Made by a program: the position numbers and the translations under genes
Notes under the pieces: generated by a model
Told to the model about the DNA's origin: nothing
The model's database searches: none
What the model saw: the letters and a program-made list of their open reading frames with translations, nothing else
Assembly: GCA_015655535.1 (NCBI GenBank)
Contig: JAATEW010000332.1
Coordinates: 1 to 10,595 of the forward strand
Origin: Hyphomicrobiales bacterium
GTDB lineage: Bacteria > Pseudomonadota > Alphaproteobacteria > Rhizobiales > Beijerinckiaceae
Length of the DNA: 10,595 bases
Direction: 5' to 3'
Shown here: positions 1 through 6,396 of the stretch, piece by piece
How positions within the stretch are numbered: the first letter of the stretch is position 1
How the letters are laid out: every line of letters starts with the position of its first letter

Positions 1-345
1 CGCGGGCGGAATTATTATCCGCAAGACATAGAGCATACGGTGCAATTGACCGATGAGGCCTTGCGTCCGGGCTTCGGTGCCGCCTTCACCATCGTTGAGG
101 CCGAAGAACAGGAAAAGCTCGTCATCGTTCAGGAGGTGGAGCGGACGCAGCGTCATCGCACCGACCTGCCCGATATCGCCGGAACGATCCGCGAGGCCGT
201 GGCCGAAGCGCATGATCTCTCGGTTCACCGCATCATTCTCGTCCCGCCCGGCGTGGTGCCGAAAACGACGAGCGGCAAGATCCAGCGCCGGTTGACGCGG
301 CAGCTCTGGCAGGACGGCGCGCTCGACATATTGCATCAGTTATAG
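1..345 (+). CDS. Fatty-acyl-AMP ligase / AMP-binding enzyme, C-terminal fragment (5' end outside window)
   Basis: This is the last 114 codons of an ANL-superfamily adenylate-forming enzyme; the reading frame is open from base 1. The fragment opens with RGRNYYPQDIE, the hinge that starts the mobile C-terminal subdomain. The GRN-YPQDIE form is typical of fatty-acyl-AMP ligases (FAALs), whereas acyl-CoA synthetases usually have K-RG---P-EIE. Near the end, PKTTSGKIQRR carries the catalytic lysine used for adenylation (about residue 93 of the fragment). FAALs activate fatty acids as acyl-adenylates and usually pass them to an acyl carrier protein for lipid, polyketide or envelope-conjugate synthesis. 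The stop at 343-345 overlaps the 3' end of the opposing WcbI-like gene by 10 bp. The AMP-binding core lies upstream and cannot be seen, so the substrate is unknown. The family call is firm; FAAL rather than acyl-CoA synthetase is likely. Confidence 0.88.
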   Translation, partial: RGRNYYPQDIEHTVQLTDEALRPGFGAAFTIVEAEEQEKLVIVQEVERTQRHRTDLPDIAGTIREAVAEAHDLSVHRIILVPPGVVPKTTSGKIQRRLTRQLWQDGALDILHQL

Positions 346-1214
346 CGCGCGATATAGGCGTGCACATAAGTCTCGAAATCCATGACCTTCCCATGGACTT
401 GATAGGTGCGGTCCGGCGTCACCCATGTCATGCCGAGCGCTTCCGCGATCTTCGGATGAACCGGCGATTGGATCGTTTGAAGTTCGTCAAGTTCCGGCAT
501 AGGCTGCGAAGCCGCGTCGATCTTCGAAGCGGCGAGCACATAATCGAGCAGCATGGCGAGTAGAGAGCCGCACGGGCGGTTGACCGTGTAGAACAATTGG
601 CTTTCGCGAAACCCGTCGAGAATGGTCTTGCCGATCGCCGTACCGAACCGCGCATCCAAAGCCTCGAGCCGCCGCGCCTCGAAATCCAGGATGCGGTGGG
701 GTGCGACAAGACCAGGCACGTCGAGGCGCAGATAGGCCTCGAACCGCGCCTGCGGGTCCGGCACCAGCTTGCGCAATTTGCCGAGCGCGCCATCGTAATA
801 GGTCGTCGTATGCACGGAGGGATCGTCGAGGCCGCGCGCATGCGCGTCGCGCAATCCGTTGAAGTCGTCATAGGGCCAAGGCGCGGCGAACCAGATGACC
901 GGAAAGCGGATGATATTGGCCGAAGCCGGGATCGCTTCGCGTAACGTATAATCCTCGAAGTTTTTCACGTCCTGCACGAGCAGATCGTCGCATTGTGCGA
1001 GTTGCGCCGCGGCCGTTGCGCGGTCTGCCTCTGGTACGTCGAAGAAATGATAGAAGGAGGTGATGCCGGCCGGCGCCACGCGGCTGAAGGCGCGATGCAA
1101 AAGCTCGGTTTGGCAATTGCCGATGAAGCCTATGGTACGCTGTCTGTCTCTTTGCGATCCGCCCGGTCTGTCGGATACAGAACTTAGGCCGGTCTCTCTC
1201 TCTATTTGCTCCAT
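336..1214 (-). CDS. WcbI-like polysaccharide biosynthesis protein
   Basis: A 292-residue protein without a signal peptide. After about 26 polar residues comes a beta strand and the motif IGFIGNCQ (GNCQ at residues 32-35). It is followed by DDLLVQDVKNFEDY and a proline- and aromatic-rich stretch, IIRFPVIWFAAPWPYDD. This order (GNCQ, a 'lluqpv--Y' strand, then a P-rich aromatic segment) is typical of WcbI, a coenzyme A-binding protein from capsule loci thought to help acetylate capsular polysaccharide. I infer a cytoplasmic role in modifying an envelope glycan. A GTG at 1220 lies in frame upstream, but GGGAG ends 6 nt before the ATG at 1214, so that ATG is preferred. The stop overlaps the end of the convergent acyl-AMP ligase gene, which suits an envelope-modification locus. 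The family call is fairly confident; the exact reaction is unknown. Confidence 0.72.
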   Translation of the reverse strand: MEQIERETGLSSVSDRPGGSQRDRQRTIGFIGNCQTELLHRAFSRVAPAGITSFYHFFDVPEADRATAAAQLAQCDDLLVQDVKNFEDYTLREAIPASANIIRFPVIWFAAPWPYDDFNGLRDAHARGLDDPSVHTTTYYDGALGKLRKLVPDPQARFEAYLRLDVPGLVAPHRILDFEARRLEALDARFGTAIGKTILDGFRESQLFYTVNRPCGSLLAMLLDYVLAASKIDAASQPMPELDELQTIQSPVHPKIAEALGMTWVTPDRTYQVHGKVMDFETYVHAYIARYN

Positions 1215-1288
1215 GACCACTCCCGGCGCTTTGTCTGCTCATACATCGCGTCTGTTCGAGCGTCCAATGGTGACCTCATCAAGGCAAA

Positions 1289-1318
1289 CGGCACGGGCTT
1301 CAGACGAAGCCCGTGCCG
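1289..1318 (-). terminator. Intrinsic-type terminator hairpin after the small secreted-protein gene
   Basis: CGGCACGGGCTTC (1289-1301) and GAAGCCCGTGCCG (1306-1318) form a perfect 13-bp stem with a 4-nt loop. It begins 22 bp past the stop of the leftward gene that ends at 1340. Read leftward, the stem is followed by TTTGCCTT, a short and imperfect U tract. It would insulate the WcbI-like gene downstream from read-through. Confidence 0.72.
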
Positions 1319-1339
1319 CCGATCCCCCCAAGAATGATT

Positions 1340-1705
1340 TTAATAAGGCTGCACCACGCAGGAAGCGTAAGCCGCGCTCAGCGAGGCGATGGCCTGGGAG
1401 ACGGCCGCCTGCTGCTCCGGGGTCGTGTAAGCGACGCCGGTGAAGGCGAATTGATTAGAGGTCTGGAGGCCTTGCAATACGGCCGTCGCCACGGTCGGAT
1501 TGGCCGCGATGGAGGCAAATCCACGACGCGCCGTGCAGGCACAGACGGCGGCTGGCGGCGCGCCGGGCGAAACGCTTGCAACAATATGTTCGCAAATCGG
1601 CATGAAGCGCCGCAAATAGGCCTGTGCCTCCGCGCCTTGCGTTGCGCCGGCAGTCAAAGCCGCTGCGAATGAAAGAAGACTAAGACCACGGATAATTGAT
1701 TTCAT
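1340..1705 (-). CDS. Small secreted protein of unknown function, four cysteines
   Basis: A 121-residue protein that I do not recognise. It starts with a clear Sec signal peptide: MKSIIRG, then a hydrophobic core at about residues 8-21, then AEAQA with likely cleavage after Ala29 (or Ala27). The mature part is about 92 residues, mostly Ala-rich helix, with cysteines at 38, 55, 57 and 116, including a CAC pair. An even number of cysteines in an exported protein suggests two disulphides. The frame is open much further upstream (to 1840), but AAGGAG sits 8 nt before the ATG at 1705, and the signal peptide begins exactly there, so this start is secure. The gene diverges from tag with only 48 bp between start codons, and a strong hairpin terminator follows it. 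It is probably monocistronic and periplasmic or secreted. Confidence 0.8.
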   Translation of the reverse strand: MKSIIRGLSLLSFAAALTAGATQGAEAQAYLRRFMPICEHIVASVSPGAPPAAVCACTARRGFASIAANPTVATAVLQGLQTSNQFAFTGVAYTTPEQQAAVSQAIASLSAAYASCVVQPY

Positions 1706-1753
1706 GAAATTTACTCCTTGCATCTCCTCTCCCCTCGAACAAATTATCATGAA

Positions 1754-2359
1754 ATGACCGAAACGCATCCGGTAAATCACGAGGATGGGCGCACCCGCTG
1801 CCAATGGCCGGGCACCGATCCGCTCTATATCGCCTATCATGACGAGGAATGGGGCGGGCCCGAATATGACGATCGCGCGCTCTTCGAAAAACTCGTGCTC
1901 GATGGCTTCCAGGCCGGGCTTTCGTGGATCACCATTCTGCGGCGGCGCGAGGCGTTCCGGAAAGCCTTCGATGGATTCGCGCCCGAGAAAATCGTGCGCT
2001 ACAGCGACAAGAAGATCGAGAAGCTGATGGGCAATGCGGAGATCATCCGCAACAGAGCGAAGATCGTCGGCACGGTGAGTTCAGCCAAGGCCTATCTCGA
2101 CATCCAGAAGGAAGGTGGCTTTTCGAATTATCTTTGGAGCTTCGTCGATGGAAAGCCCATTCAAAGCGACTTCCGCCATCACAAGGAGATTCCGGCCAAA
2201 ACCGAACTGTCGATCAAAATGTCGAAGGATCTGAAGAAGCGCGGCTTCGCCTTTTGCGGACCGACGATCGTCTACGCGTTTTGCCAGGCCGTCGGCATCG
2301 TCAACGATCATGTCGAAAGCTGCTTCCGCTGCGCGGAATGCCGGAAGCTGGCGCGTTAG
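1754..2359 (+). CDS. tag: DNA-3-methyladenine glycosylase I
   Basis: A 201-residue cytoplasmic base-excision repair enzyme that removes 3-methyladenine from alkylated DNA. The whole family pattern is present: RCQWPG-DPLYIAYHDEEWG near the N-terminus, LDGFQAGLSWITIL, then LKKRGF-FCGPTIVYAFCQAVGIVNDHV. The zinc-binding set known from E. coli Tag (Cys4, His17, His175, Cys179) matches Cys16, His29, His186 and Cys190 here. E. coli Glu38, which contacts the methylated base, aligns with Asp50. The length is close to that of E. coli Tag (187), with about 12 extra residues in front of the first Cys. A TTG at 1718 would add 12 residues, but it has no ribosome-binding site and lies in the leader of the divergent gene, so ATG 1754 is chosen. 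No good Shine-Dalgarno site is visible there either. No Ada operator was sought. Confidence 0.96.
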   Translation: MTETHPVNHEDGRTRCQWPGTDPLYIAYHDEEWGGPEYDDRALFEKLVLDGFQAGLSWITILRRREAFRKAFDGFAPEKIVRYSDKKIEKLMGNAEIIRNRAKIVGTVSSAKAYLDIQKEGGFSNYLWSFVDGKPIQSDFRHHKEIPAKTELSIKMSKDLKKRGFAFCGPTIVYAFCQAVGIVNDHVESCFRCAECRKLAR

Positions 2360-2469
2360 GGGTCATACGGGCCTTCTTCGGACCAATCGCGACAGAAAGT
2401 TTTCATCGCTTCGCCACGATTGACCGCTAAGCTTTCGGACATCAGACACAATCGATTTGCTTGGCGGAC

Positions 2470-3438
2470 ATGGCACTGACGAAGAAAAATCTCATTTTAG
2501 TCGCCGCTCTCGTCCTTGGAGCGATCAGCCTCGCCACGGCGGCCTATGTTCGTCTCTTCATTGGTCAATATCCTTTCTATGCGCTTGCCAATCACGGCGG
2601 AAGCCTGTGGCTGCCGCTCGACACGAACAGTAGTTTAATGTCTGCTTCGATGCGTCTTGCCCTTAACGGCACGCTCGAAGCAAATCCCGGAGCCTTCGAA
2701 TGGAAGACAATCGGGCGGGGATTTGAAGTTTCGGAACTGCCCGTGCTTGCCAAAGGCAGGGAGGTCGACCACATCCTTCTCGCGCGCATCGACCCTATGT
2801 TTTACCGATTTGAAGTCCACAATGCGCCGAGCGGCGACATACTGATCGACGACTGGACGAAACGTCTCGGCGCCGTTCTCATCGTCAATGGCAGCTATTA
2901 CGCGCCGAGCGGCGAACCTGATACGCCCTTGCTCAGCAATGGCACCCTGCTCGGACCCAAGGACTACGACGCGAAATCCGGCGCTTTCGTCGCCTCTCAA
3001 AGCTTTACCGGAATCCGCGACCTCGCCAATCAAGATTGGAAAAGCGCCTTCGCCGACGCTGATAATGCCATGGTTTCCTATCCCTTGCTCATTTTGGATG
3101 GGAAAAGCCATATGAGCCACGGCAGCCGTTGGCTCGCCAATCGCAGCTTCGTCGGCCAAGATGGTGAAGACCGGATCATCATCGGCACGACGACCGATGC
3201 GTTTTTCTCGCTTGAGCGGCTCGCGACATTTCTCTGCGAGGCGCCGCTCGGCTTGAAAATTGCGCTCAATCTTGATGGCGGCCCAGTCGCCAGTCAGGAA
3301 ATCTCGCTCAACGGCTACGAACGGAAAACCTACGGGCGATGGGAGGCGCAAGTCGACGACGATAAGGTGCGCTTGCTGACCTGGGCCTATAATGACAAAT
3401 GGGGGCTGCCCATTGCCCTTGCCGTGAAGGCCAAATAG
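2470..3438 (+). CDS. Phosphodiester glycosidase (NAGPA/DUF2233-type) domain protein, membrane-anchored or exported
   Basis: A 322-residue protein with one N-terminal hydrophobic segment (about residues 8-27, after MALTKK) that may be a signal anchor or signal peptide. The catalytic domain is therefore placed outside the cytoplasmic membrane. The rest reads like the NAGPA family: VDHILLARIDP, VLIVNGSYY, the P-L-SNGTLLGP segment, YPLLILDGK, GEDRIIIGTT and the near-invariant NLDGG at residues 267-271, followed by PVASQ. Known members cleave sugar phosphodiesters (human uncovering enzyme acts on GlcNAc-1-phospho-6-mannose); bacterial ones act on envelope or exopolysaccharide glycans, or are uncharacterised. 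A TTG at 2461 is in frame, but ATG 2470 with GGCGG just upstream is the better start. About 110 bp separate it from tag and I see no terminator, so co-transcription is possible. The substrate is unknown. Confidence 0.8.
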   Translation: MALTKKNLILVAALVLGAISLATAAYVRLFIGQYPFYALANHGGSLWLPLDTNSSLMSASMRLALNGTLEANPGAFEWKTIGRGFEVSELPVLAKGREVDHILLARIDPMFYRFEVHNAPSGDILIDDWTKRLGAVLIVNGSYYAPSGEPDTPLLSNGTLLGPKDYDAKSGAFVASQSFTGIRDLANQDWKSAFADADNAMVSYPLLILDGKSHMSHGSRWLANRSFVGQDGEDRIIIGTTTDAFFSLERLATFLCEAPLGLKIALNLDGGPVASQEISLNGYERKTYGRWEAQVDDDKVRLLTWAYNDKWGLPIALAVKAK

Positions 3439-3454
3439 CATCGGGTTGGCAAAG

Positions 3455-3592
3455 CGACAAAGCAATCCTGCAAAGGTGGGAGTGACGCCCCGGATTGCTT
3501 CGCCATAGCCAGTTGTTTGCGACGGACGTCGCTTGCGATCTCGCTGTCGCGATAGATCGCCAGCGATGCAACGCTCTATGGCTCGCAATGAC
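3455..3592. repeat. Intergenic inverted-repeat element (REP/MITE-like) between convergent genes
   Basis: This gap between two convergent genes holds nested inverted repeats. AAGCAATCC (3460-3468) faces GGATTGCTT (3492-3500), a perfect 9-bp stem with a 23-nt loop. GCCATAG (3502-3508) faces CTATGGC (3576-3582). Read leftward, the unit 3492-3592 begins GTCATTGCGAGC and ends GCGAAGCAATCC. These are the two halves of a dispersed intergenic repeat of the type GTCATTGCGAGC..GAAGCAATCC that I recall from several proteobacteria. A second copy of the terminal half lies inverted at 3454-3468. There is no coding potential. It may act as a bidirectional terminator or mRNA-end stabiliser. Confidence 0.6.
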
Positions 3593-3622
3593 AGCCGAAT
3601 AAATCAGCGTCGATCTATTCGC

Positions 3623-5347
3623 TTATTCCGCCGCTTGCGCCAGCGTCTCCGCATATTCCGGCGCGAGATCGAGGCCGCGGAAGATCGAGCAGCGGATGAA
3701 CACGTCGGACGTCGGCTTTACATTTTTATGGCTGCAGAATTTCGCCGTGAGCTTGGTGAGACCCTTGATGTCGCGGCCGGTCGCGGTCGGGAACATATAG
3801 ACAAGATCGTCCAGCAACTTCGGCTCGACCGGCAGTTGGAATTGCTCGGTCATGACTCCCCAGATGCGCCGCCGTGCGTCCGCCACCGGCGGATGGAATT
3901 TGATCATGGCGATGCAGCGCGACACTATGGCCTCGTCGATGTCGTCGACACGGTTCGTCGTCATGAACAACAGGCCGTTAAAATATTCGAGAACGCGCAA
4001 GAACACGCCGACGACGGCGTTGGTCGCGATATTGTCGTCGCGCTTCTTGATATAGACGTCGGCCTCGTCGATCAGCATGATCGCCCCCCAGCGCTGGGCG
4101 CGCGTCAGCACGTCTTTCAAGGCGGTTTCCATCGCCGCCACATTGAGGCCGAGCTGGCCGGAATGGACGCGGTAGAGCGGTCGCTTGATGATTTCCGAAT
4201 AGACCTCGGCGGTGAGCGTCTTGCCGACACCCGCTGGTCCGCAGCAAAGCACCGTCGTGCCGCCCGACTTGCCGGCCACGATATCGTCCATGAGGACATC
4301 CATCTCGGCCGTCAGAATGTCGATCAGATCGGTCTGCTCGCGCGGCAGAACCAGCTTGTCCTTCAATTCCGGCTTATATTCGTAAGGCTGCATATCTTCG
4401 ACATGCACCCAGATATAGTGATGCAATTCGAGGTGGAACATCAGCACGAAGGCGTGGATCGGCAGGGTCGTGAACATCCCCTTCGGGATTTCCTTCTGCG
4501 ATTCCTCGACTTCGTCCTCATTGTCGTATCTGTCGCTTTTCTTGGCCTTGCGCAGATAAGTGCCAAGAATATCGCCCGTGGCATCCATGGTGAGCTGGCG
4601 TTGGGTCAGAATGCCTTCGTCATTGACGAGGCGCGCCGGGGTGCCGCTGGATGAAAGAACGATCACATCCTTGCGGGTCCAATCCGTATCGCGGTGGGTG
4701 GAATTCGGGTCATCGGCGTAAAAGCCTGTGCCATTGGCCGAGAATTGAGTGCCGTATTGCGCCCGCCAATCGAAATATTTTTCGGTGGTCGCATCATATT
4801 CGGCGAGAAGGGCCGGCGTTTCCTTGAGGAAGCCCTTCATGGCGAAAATCTGCGGAATGGTGCGACCGACGATTTCCGGCCCTTGAATACGAACGGTCTG
4901 TGTTGTGACGGAGCCTTTGACGTTAGCCTTCAATTCCAAAAAGATCTTGGCGGAAGTGTCATCTGCGGGCGGCGTGTAATCGAGACGCGTCAGCACATAG
5001 GGCAAGGGACGGTTGGTAATGGCCGTGGTGAAAAGCCATCCTCTGACACCATCCTTGATGAGCCAGCGTGCGATCGCCGGGACCACATCTTCCAATTCAT
5101 CCGCGGTGAAGGTTTTGCCACCCTCGCTCAAAGCTGCATGCAAAGTTTTGAGTTGTGCCGCCCGAAGCTTCAGTCCGGGTCCACCGGCCTCAAAAAGATC
5201 GGCAAGGAAGGCCATCTGGTCCAATTTGAGATGAGTGGCAGGAATCTCGACCTTATTTCCGAACCGCAATTGGTCCTTCAGCGGTGCAAGCTCCGGAAAT
5301 TGCGCGACCAGGGTTTCGACAAAGGGTCGCTCGATCTGAAGGTTCAT
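3623..5347 (-). CDS. AAA+ ATPase with long uncharacterised N-terminal region
   Basis: A 574-residue protein. Residues about 1-350 match no family I know; they include a helical start, a segment with YDATTEKYFDWRAQYGTQF, a charged acidic stretch (DRYDNEDEVEESQKE) and LHHYIWVHVEDMQPYEY. A single AAA module follows: Walker A GPAGVGKT (370-377), Walker B IMLIDEAD (423-430, Asp427/Glu428), sensor 1 TTNR (Asn465), arginine finger SR (Arg477) and sensor 2 GRD (Arg525). All catalytic residues are intact, so it should hydrolyse ATP as an oligomer. The LTAEVYSEIIKRPLY and FLRVLEYFNGLLFMTTNRV segments resemble AAA proteins with large N-terminal domains that are common in fungi. No membrane segment or signal peptide is seen. 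A TTG at 5359 is in frame, but GGAG lies 6 nt before ATG 5347 (3 nt before ATG 5350). It is alone on its strand. Its partner and substrate are unknown. Confidence 0.85.
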   Translation of the reverse strand: MNLQIERPFVETLVAQFPELAPLKDQLRFGNKVEIPATHLKLDQMAFLADLFEAGGPGLKLRAAQLKTLHAALSEGGKTFTADELEDVVPAIARWLIKDGVRGWLFTTAITNRPLPYVLTRLDYTPPADDTSAKIFLELKANVKGSVTTQTVRIQGPEIVGRTIPQIFAMKGFLKETPALLAEYDATTEKYFDWRAQYGTQFSANGTGFYADDPNSTHRDTDWTRKDVIVLSSSGTPARLVNDEGILTQRQLTMDATGDILGTYLRKAKKSDRYDNEDEVEESQKEIPKGMFTTLPIHAFVLMFHLELHHYIWVHVEDMQPYEYKPELKDKLVLPREQTDLIDILTAEMDVLMDDIVAGKSGGTTVLCCGPAGVGKTLTAEVYSEIIKRPLYRVHSGQLGLNVAAMETALKDVLTRAQRWGAIMLIDEADVYIKKRDDNIATNAVVGVFLRVLEYFNGLLFMTTNRVDDIDEAIVSRCIAMIKFHPPVADARRRIWGVMTEQFQLPVEPKLLDDLVYMFPTATGRDIKGLTKLTAKFCSHKNVKPTSDVFIRCSIFRGLDLAPEYAETLAQAAE

Positions 5348-5381
5348 CATCTTCTCCAACGAAGGTCGCTCGGCCGGCGTC

Positions 5382-5420
5382 AGACGGAACCGACCAAAAG
5401 TTAGGCAACGGTTGCCGTCT
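5382..5420 (-). promoter_or_regulatory. Imperfect inverted repeat in the leader of the AAA+ ATPase gene
   Basis: AGACGGAACC (5382-5391) and GGTTGCCGTCT (5410-5420) pair over 10 positions with one bulged base. An overlapping, mutually exclusive palindrome GGCAAC-G-GTTGCC sits at 5404-5416. The pair lies 35-73 bp upstream of the ATPase start codon. It could be an operator or a leader RNA switch between two folds. The structure is directly visible; the function is inferred only. Confidence 0.35.
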
Positions 5421-5581
5421 AGCTACCCGTGTCTGCCACGCGGGCCGCATCCAATGCCGTGAGCGTTTGTCCAAGTCCGTACGGGCACGATGAGCAAGCA
5501 ATTGATGTGCCGTGTAAGCGCGGGGCGTCTCGTGACATTTCCGCGAAGCGGTCTTTACCTTGATCTGAGGCAAATAATCTT

Positions 5582-5609
5582 TTGGGACCAATCGTTGTGT
5601 AAATATTTT
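5582..5609 (+). promoter_or_regulatory. Possible sigma-70 promoter for the HD-domain gene
   Basis: TTGGGA (5582-5587) and TATTTT (5604-5609) are spaced 16 bp apart in the only AT-rich part of this gap, about 70 bp before the HD gene start. Each hexamer matches only part of its consensus, so this is a candidate only. Confidence 0.3.
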
Positions 5610-5680
5610 ATTTGATCGCGCGCCCCATACGCCGCGGGGTGGGTGAAATCCAAAGGAGAAAGGTTTACATTCCAGCCGGA

Positions 5681-6367
5681 ATGACGCCCCCGTCCCCCTC
5701 CCGCCGTCCCCGCGCGACCGATGCGCCCAAAGCGACCGCGCTTCCAAAGGCACCCGCGACTCGCGCCTGGGTCCGCCTGCCTTCCGGCAAGAGGCTCGAT
5801 CTCCTCAATCCGACGCCGCTCGATTGGGAGGATGAAGACCTCGCCATCGGTCTTGCACGCACCTATCGCTGGGGCGGCCATTCGGCCTGGCCTTTGCCGC
5901 TTTCAGTGGCGCAGCATTCGCTCTTCGTGCTGGCGCTGCATCGTCTCGAACAAGGCGAGGACGATCCGCGCGCGGATCTGCGTGAGCTTCTCCACGATGC
6001 CGACGAAGGCCTGCTCGGCTTCGACTGCATTTCCGTCGTGAAGCCCTTTCTCGGCGAGGGATTCCAAAAACTCACCGCGCAATTGCAGACCGCTGTTTTC
6101 CTGCGCTATGGCATTTCCGACTGGACAGGCGAACAAAAGCGCAAGCATAAAAAAGCCGATCGTATCGCCGCCGCGTCGGAGGCCGTCCATGTCGTCGGCT
6201 GGACAAAGACCGAGGTGCGCAACACCTTGCGCATTCCTCACGAATCTCTGACTTTCGATCCGCTCGTCGCGATCTATGGTGGGACGCCTTGGGAGCCTTG
6301 GGCGCCCGGGCTTGCCGCCGAGAGGTTTCTCATGGAGCTTTCGCGTCTGTTGAAAGCCGCAGCTTAG
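5681..6367 (+). CDS. HD-domain phosphohydrolase (YfbR-like)
   Basis: A 228-residue soluble protein. A basic, Pro/Ala-rich N-terminal tail (about 28 residues) precedes WVRLPSGKRLDLLNP. The metal-binding set of an HD hydrolase follows: His79 in SVAQHS, His105-Asp106 in LLHDADE, and a likely distal Asp160 in KKADR. The layout RW-GH---PLSVAQHSLFV--L----------LRELLHDADEG matches YfbR-type proteins; E. coli YfbR is a 5'-deoxynucleotidase that removes phosphate from deoxynucleoside monophosphates. Nucleotide hydrolysis is a fair guess, but the substrate is unproven. ATG 5681 is the first ATG in frame; its best ribosome-binding site (AGGAG at 5654-5658) is 22 nt away, which is too far. An in-frame ATT at 5669 is better spaced, and a TTG at 5612 is also open, so the start is uncertain. 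The DUF1275 gene begins 29 bp downstream. Confidence 0.8.
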   Translation: MTPPSPSRRPRATDAPKATALPKAPATRAWVRLPSGKRLDLLNPTPLDWEDEDLAIGLARTYRWGGHSAWPLPLSVAQHSLFVLALHRLEQGEDDPRADLRELLHDADEGLLGFDCISVVKPFLGEGFQKLTAQLQTAVFLRYGISDWTGEQKRKHKKADRIAAASEAVHVVGWTKTEVRNTLRIPHESLTFDPLVAIYGGTPWEPWAPGLAAERFLMELSRLLKAAA

Positions 6368-6396
6368 ATTGTTTTTGAGAAGATGACCCCGCCCTT

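Larger units (their letters stand above)
5348..5680. other. Non-coding region between the divergent AAA+ and HD genes
   Basis: About 330 bp with no convincing gene. Near the ATPase side it holds an imperfect inverted repeat (5382-5420), listed separately. Near the HD side it holds an AT-rich stretch with a possible promoter, and a purine-rich AAAGGAGAAAGG (5652-5663). The open frames crossing it lack start signals and family motifs. No tRNA fold was recognised. Confidence 0.6.

Noticed and set aside
868..1242. Reverse open frame in a second frame over the WcbI-like gene 5' end
   Set aside because: The other reverse frame carries the GNCQ motif and a good ribosome-binding site; this one is Arg-rich and lacks motifs.
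2360..2469. Possible promoter TTGACC (2420-2425) before the phosphodiester glycosidase gene
   Set aside because: The -35-like hexamer is good, but no acceptable -10 lies 16-18 bp downstream (CAGACA only), so it was not listed.
2635..3588. 317-codon reverse open frame opposite the phosphodiester glycosidase gene
   Set aside because: It is a shadow of a motif-supported gene, with a low-quality composition, and it begins in the repeat region.
3533..4654. 373-codon forward open frame opposite the AAA+ ATPase
   Set aside because: It is antisense to a gene with intact AAA motifs, has an Arg/His-rich composition without domains, and starts in the intergenic repeat with no ribosome-binding site.
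4694..5404. 236-codon forward open frame opposite the 5' half of the ATPase gene
   Set aside because: It is antisense to continuous coding sequence, has no recognisable domain and no ribosome-binding site.
5253..5753. Reverse open frame across the ATPase-HD gap
   Set aside because: It overlaps the starts of both neighbouring genes, has an Arg-rich composition, and shows no motif or ribosome-binding site.
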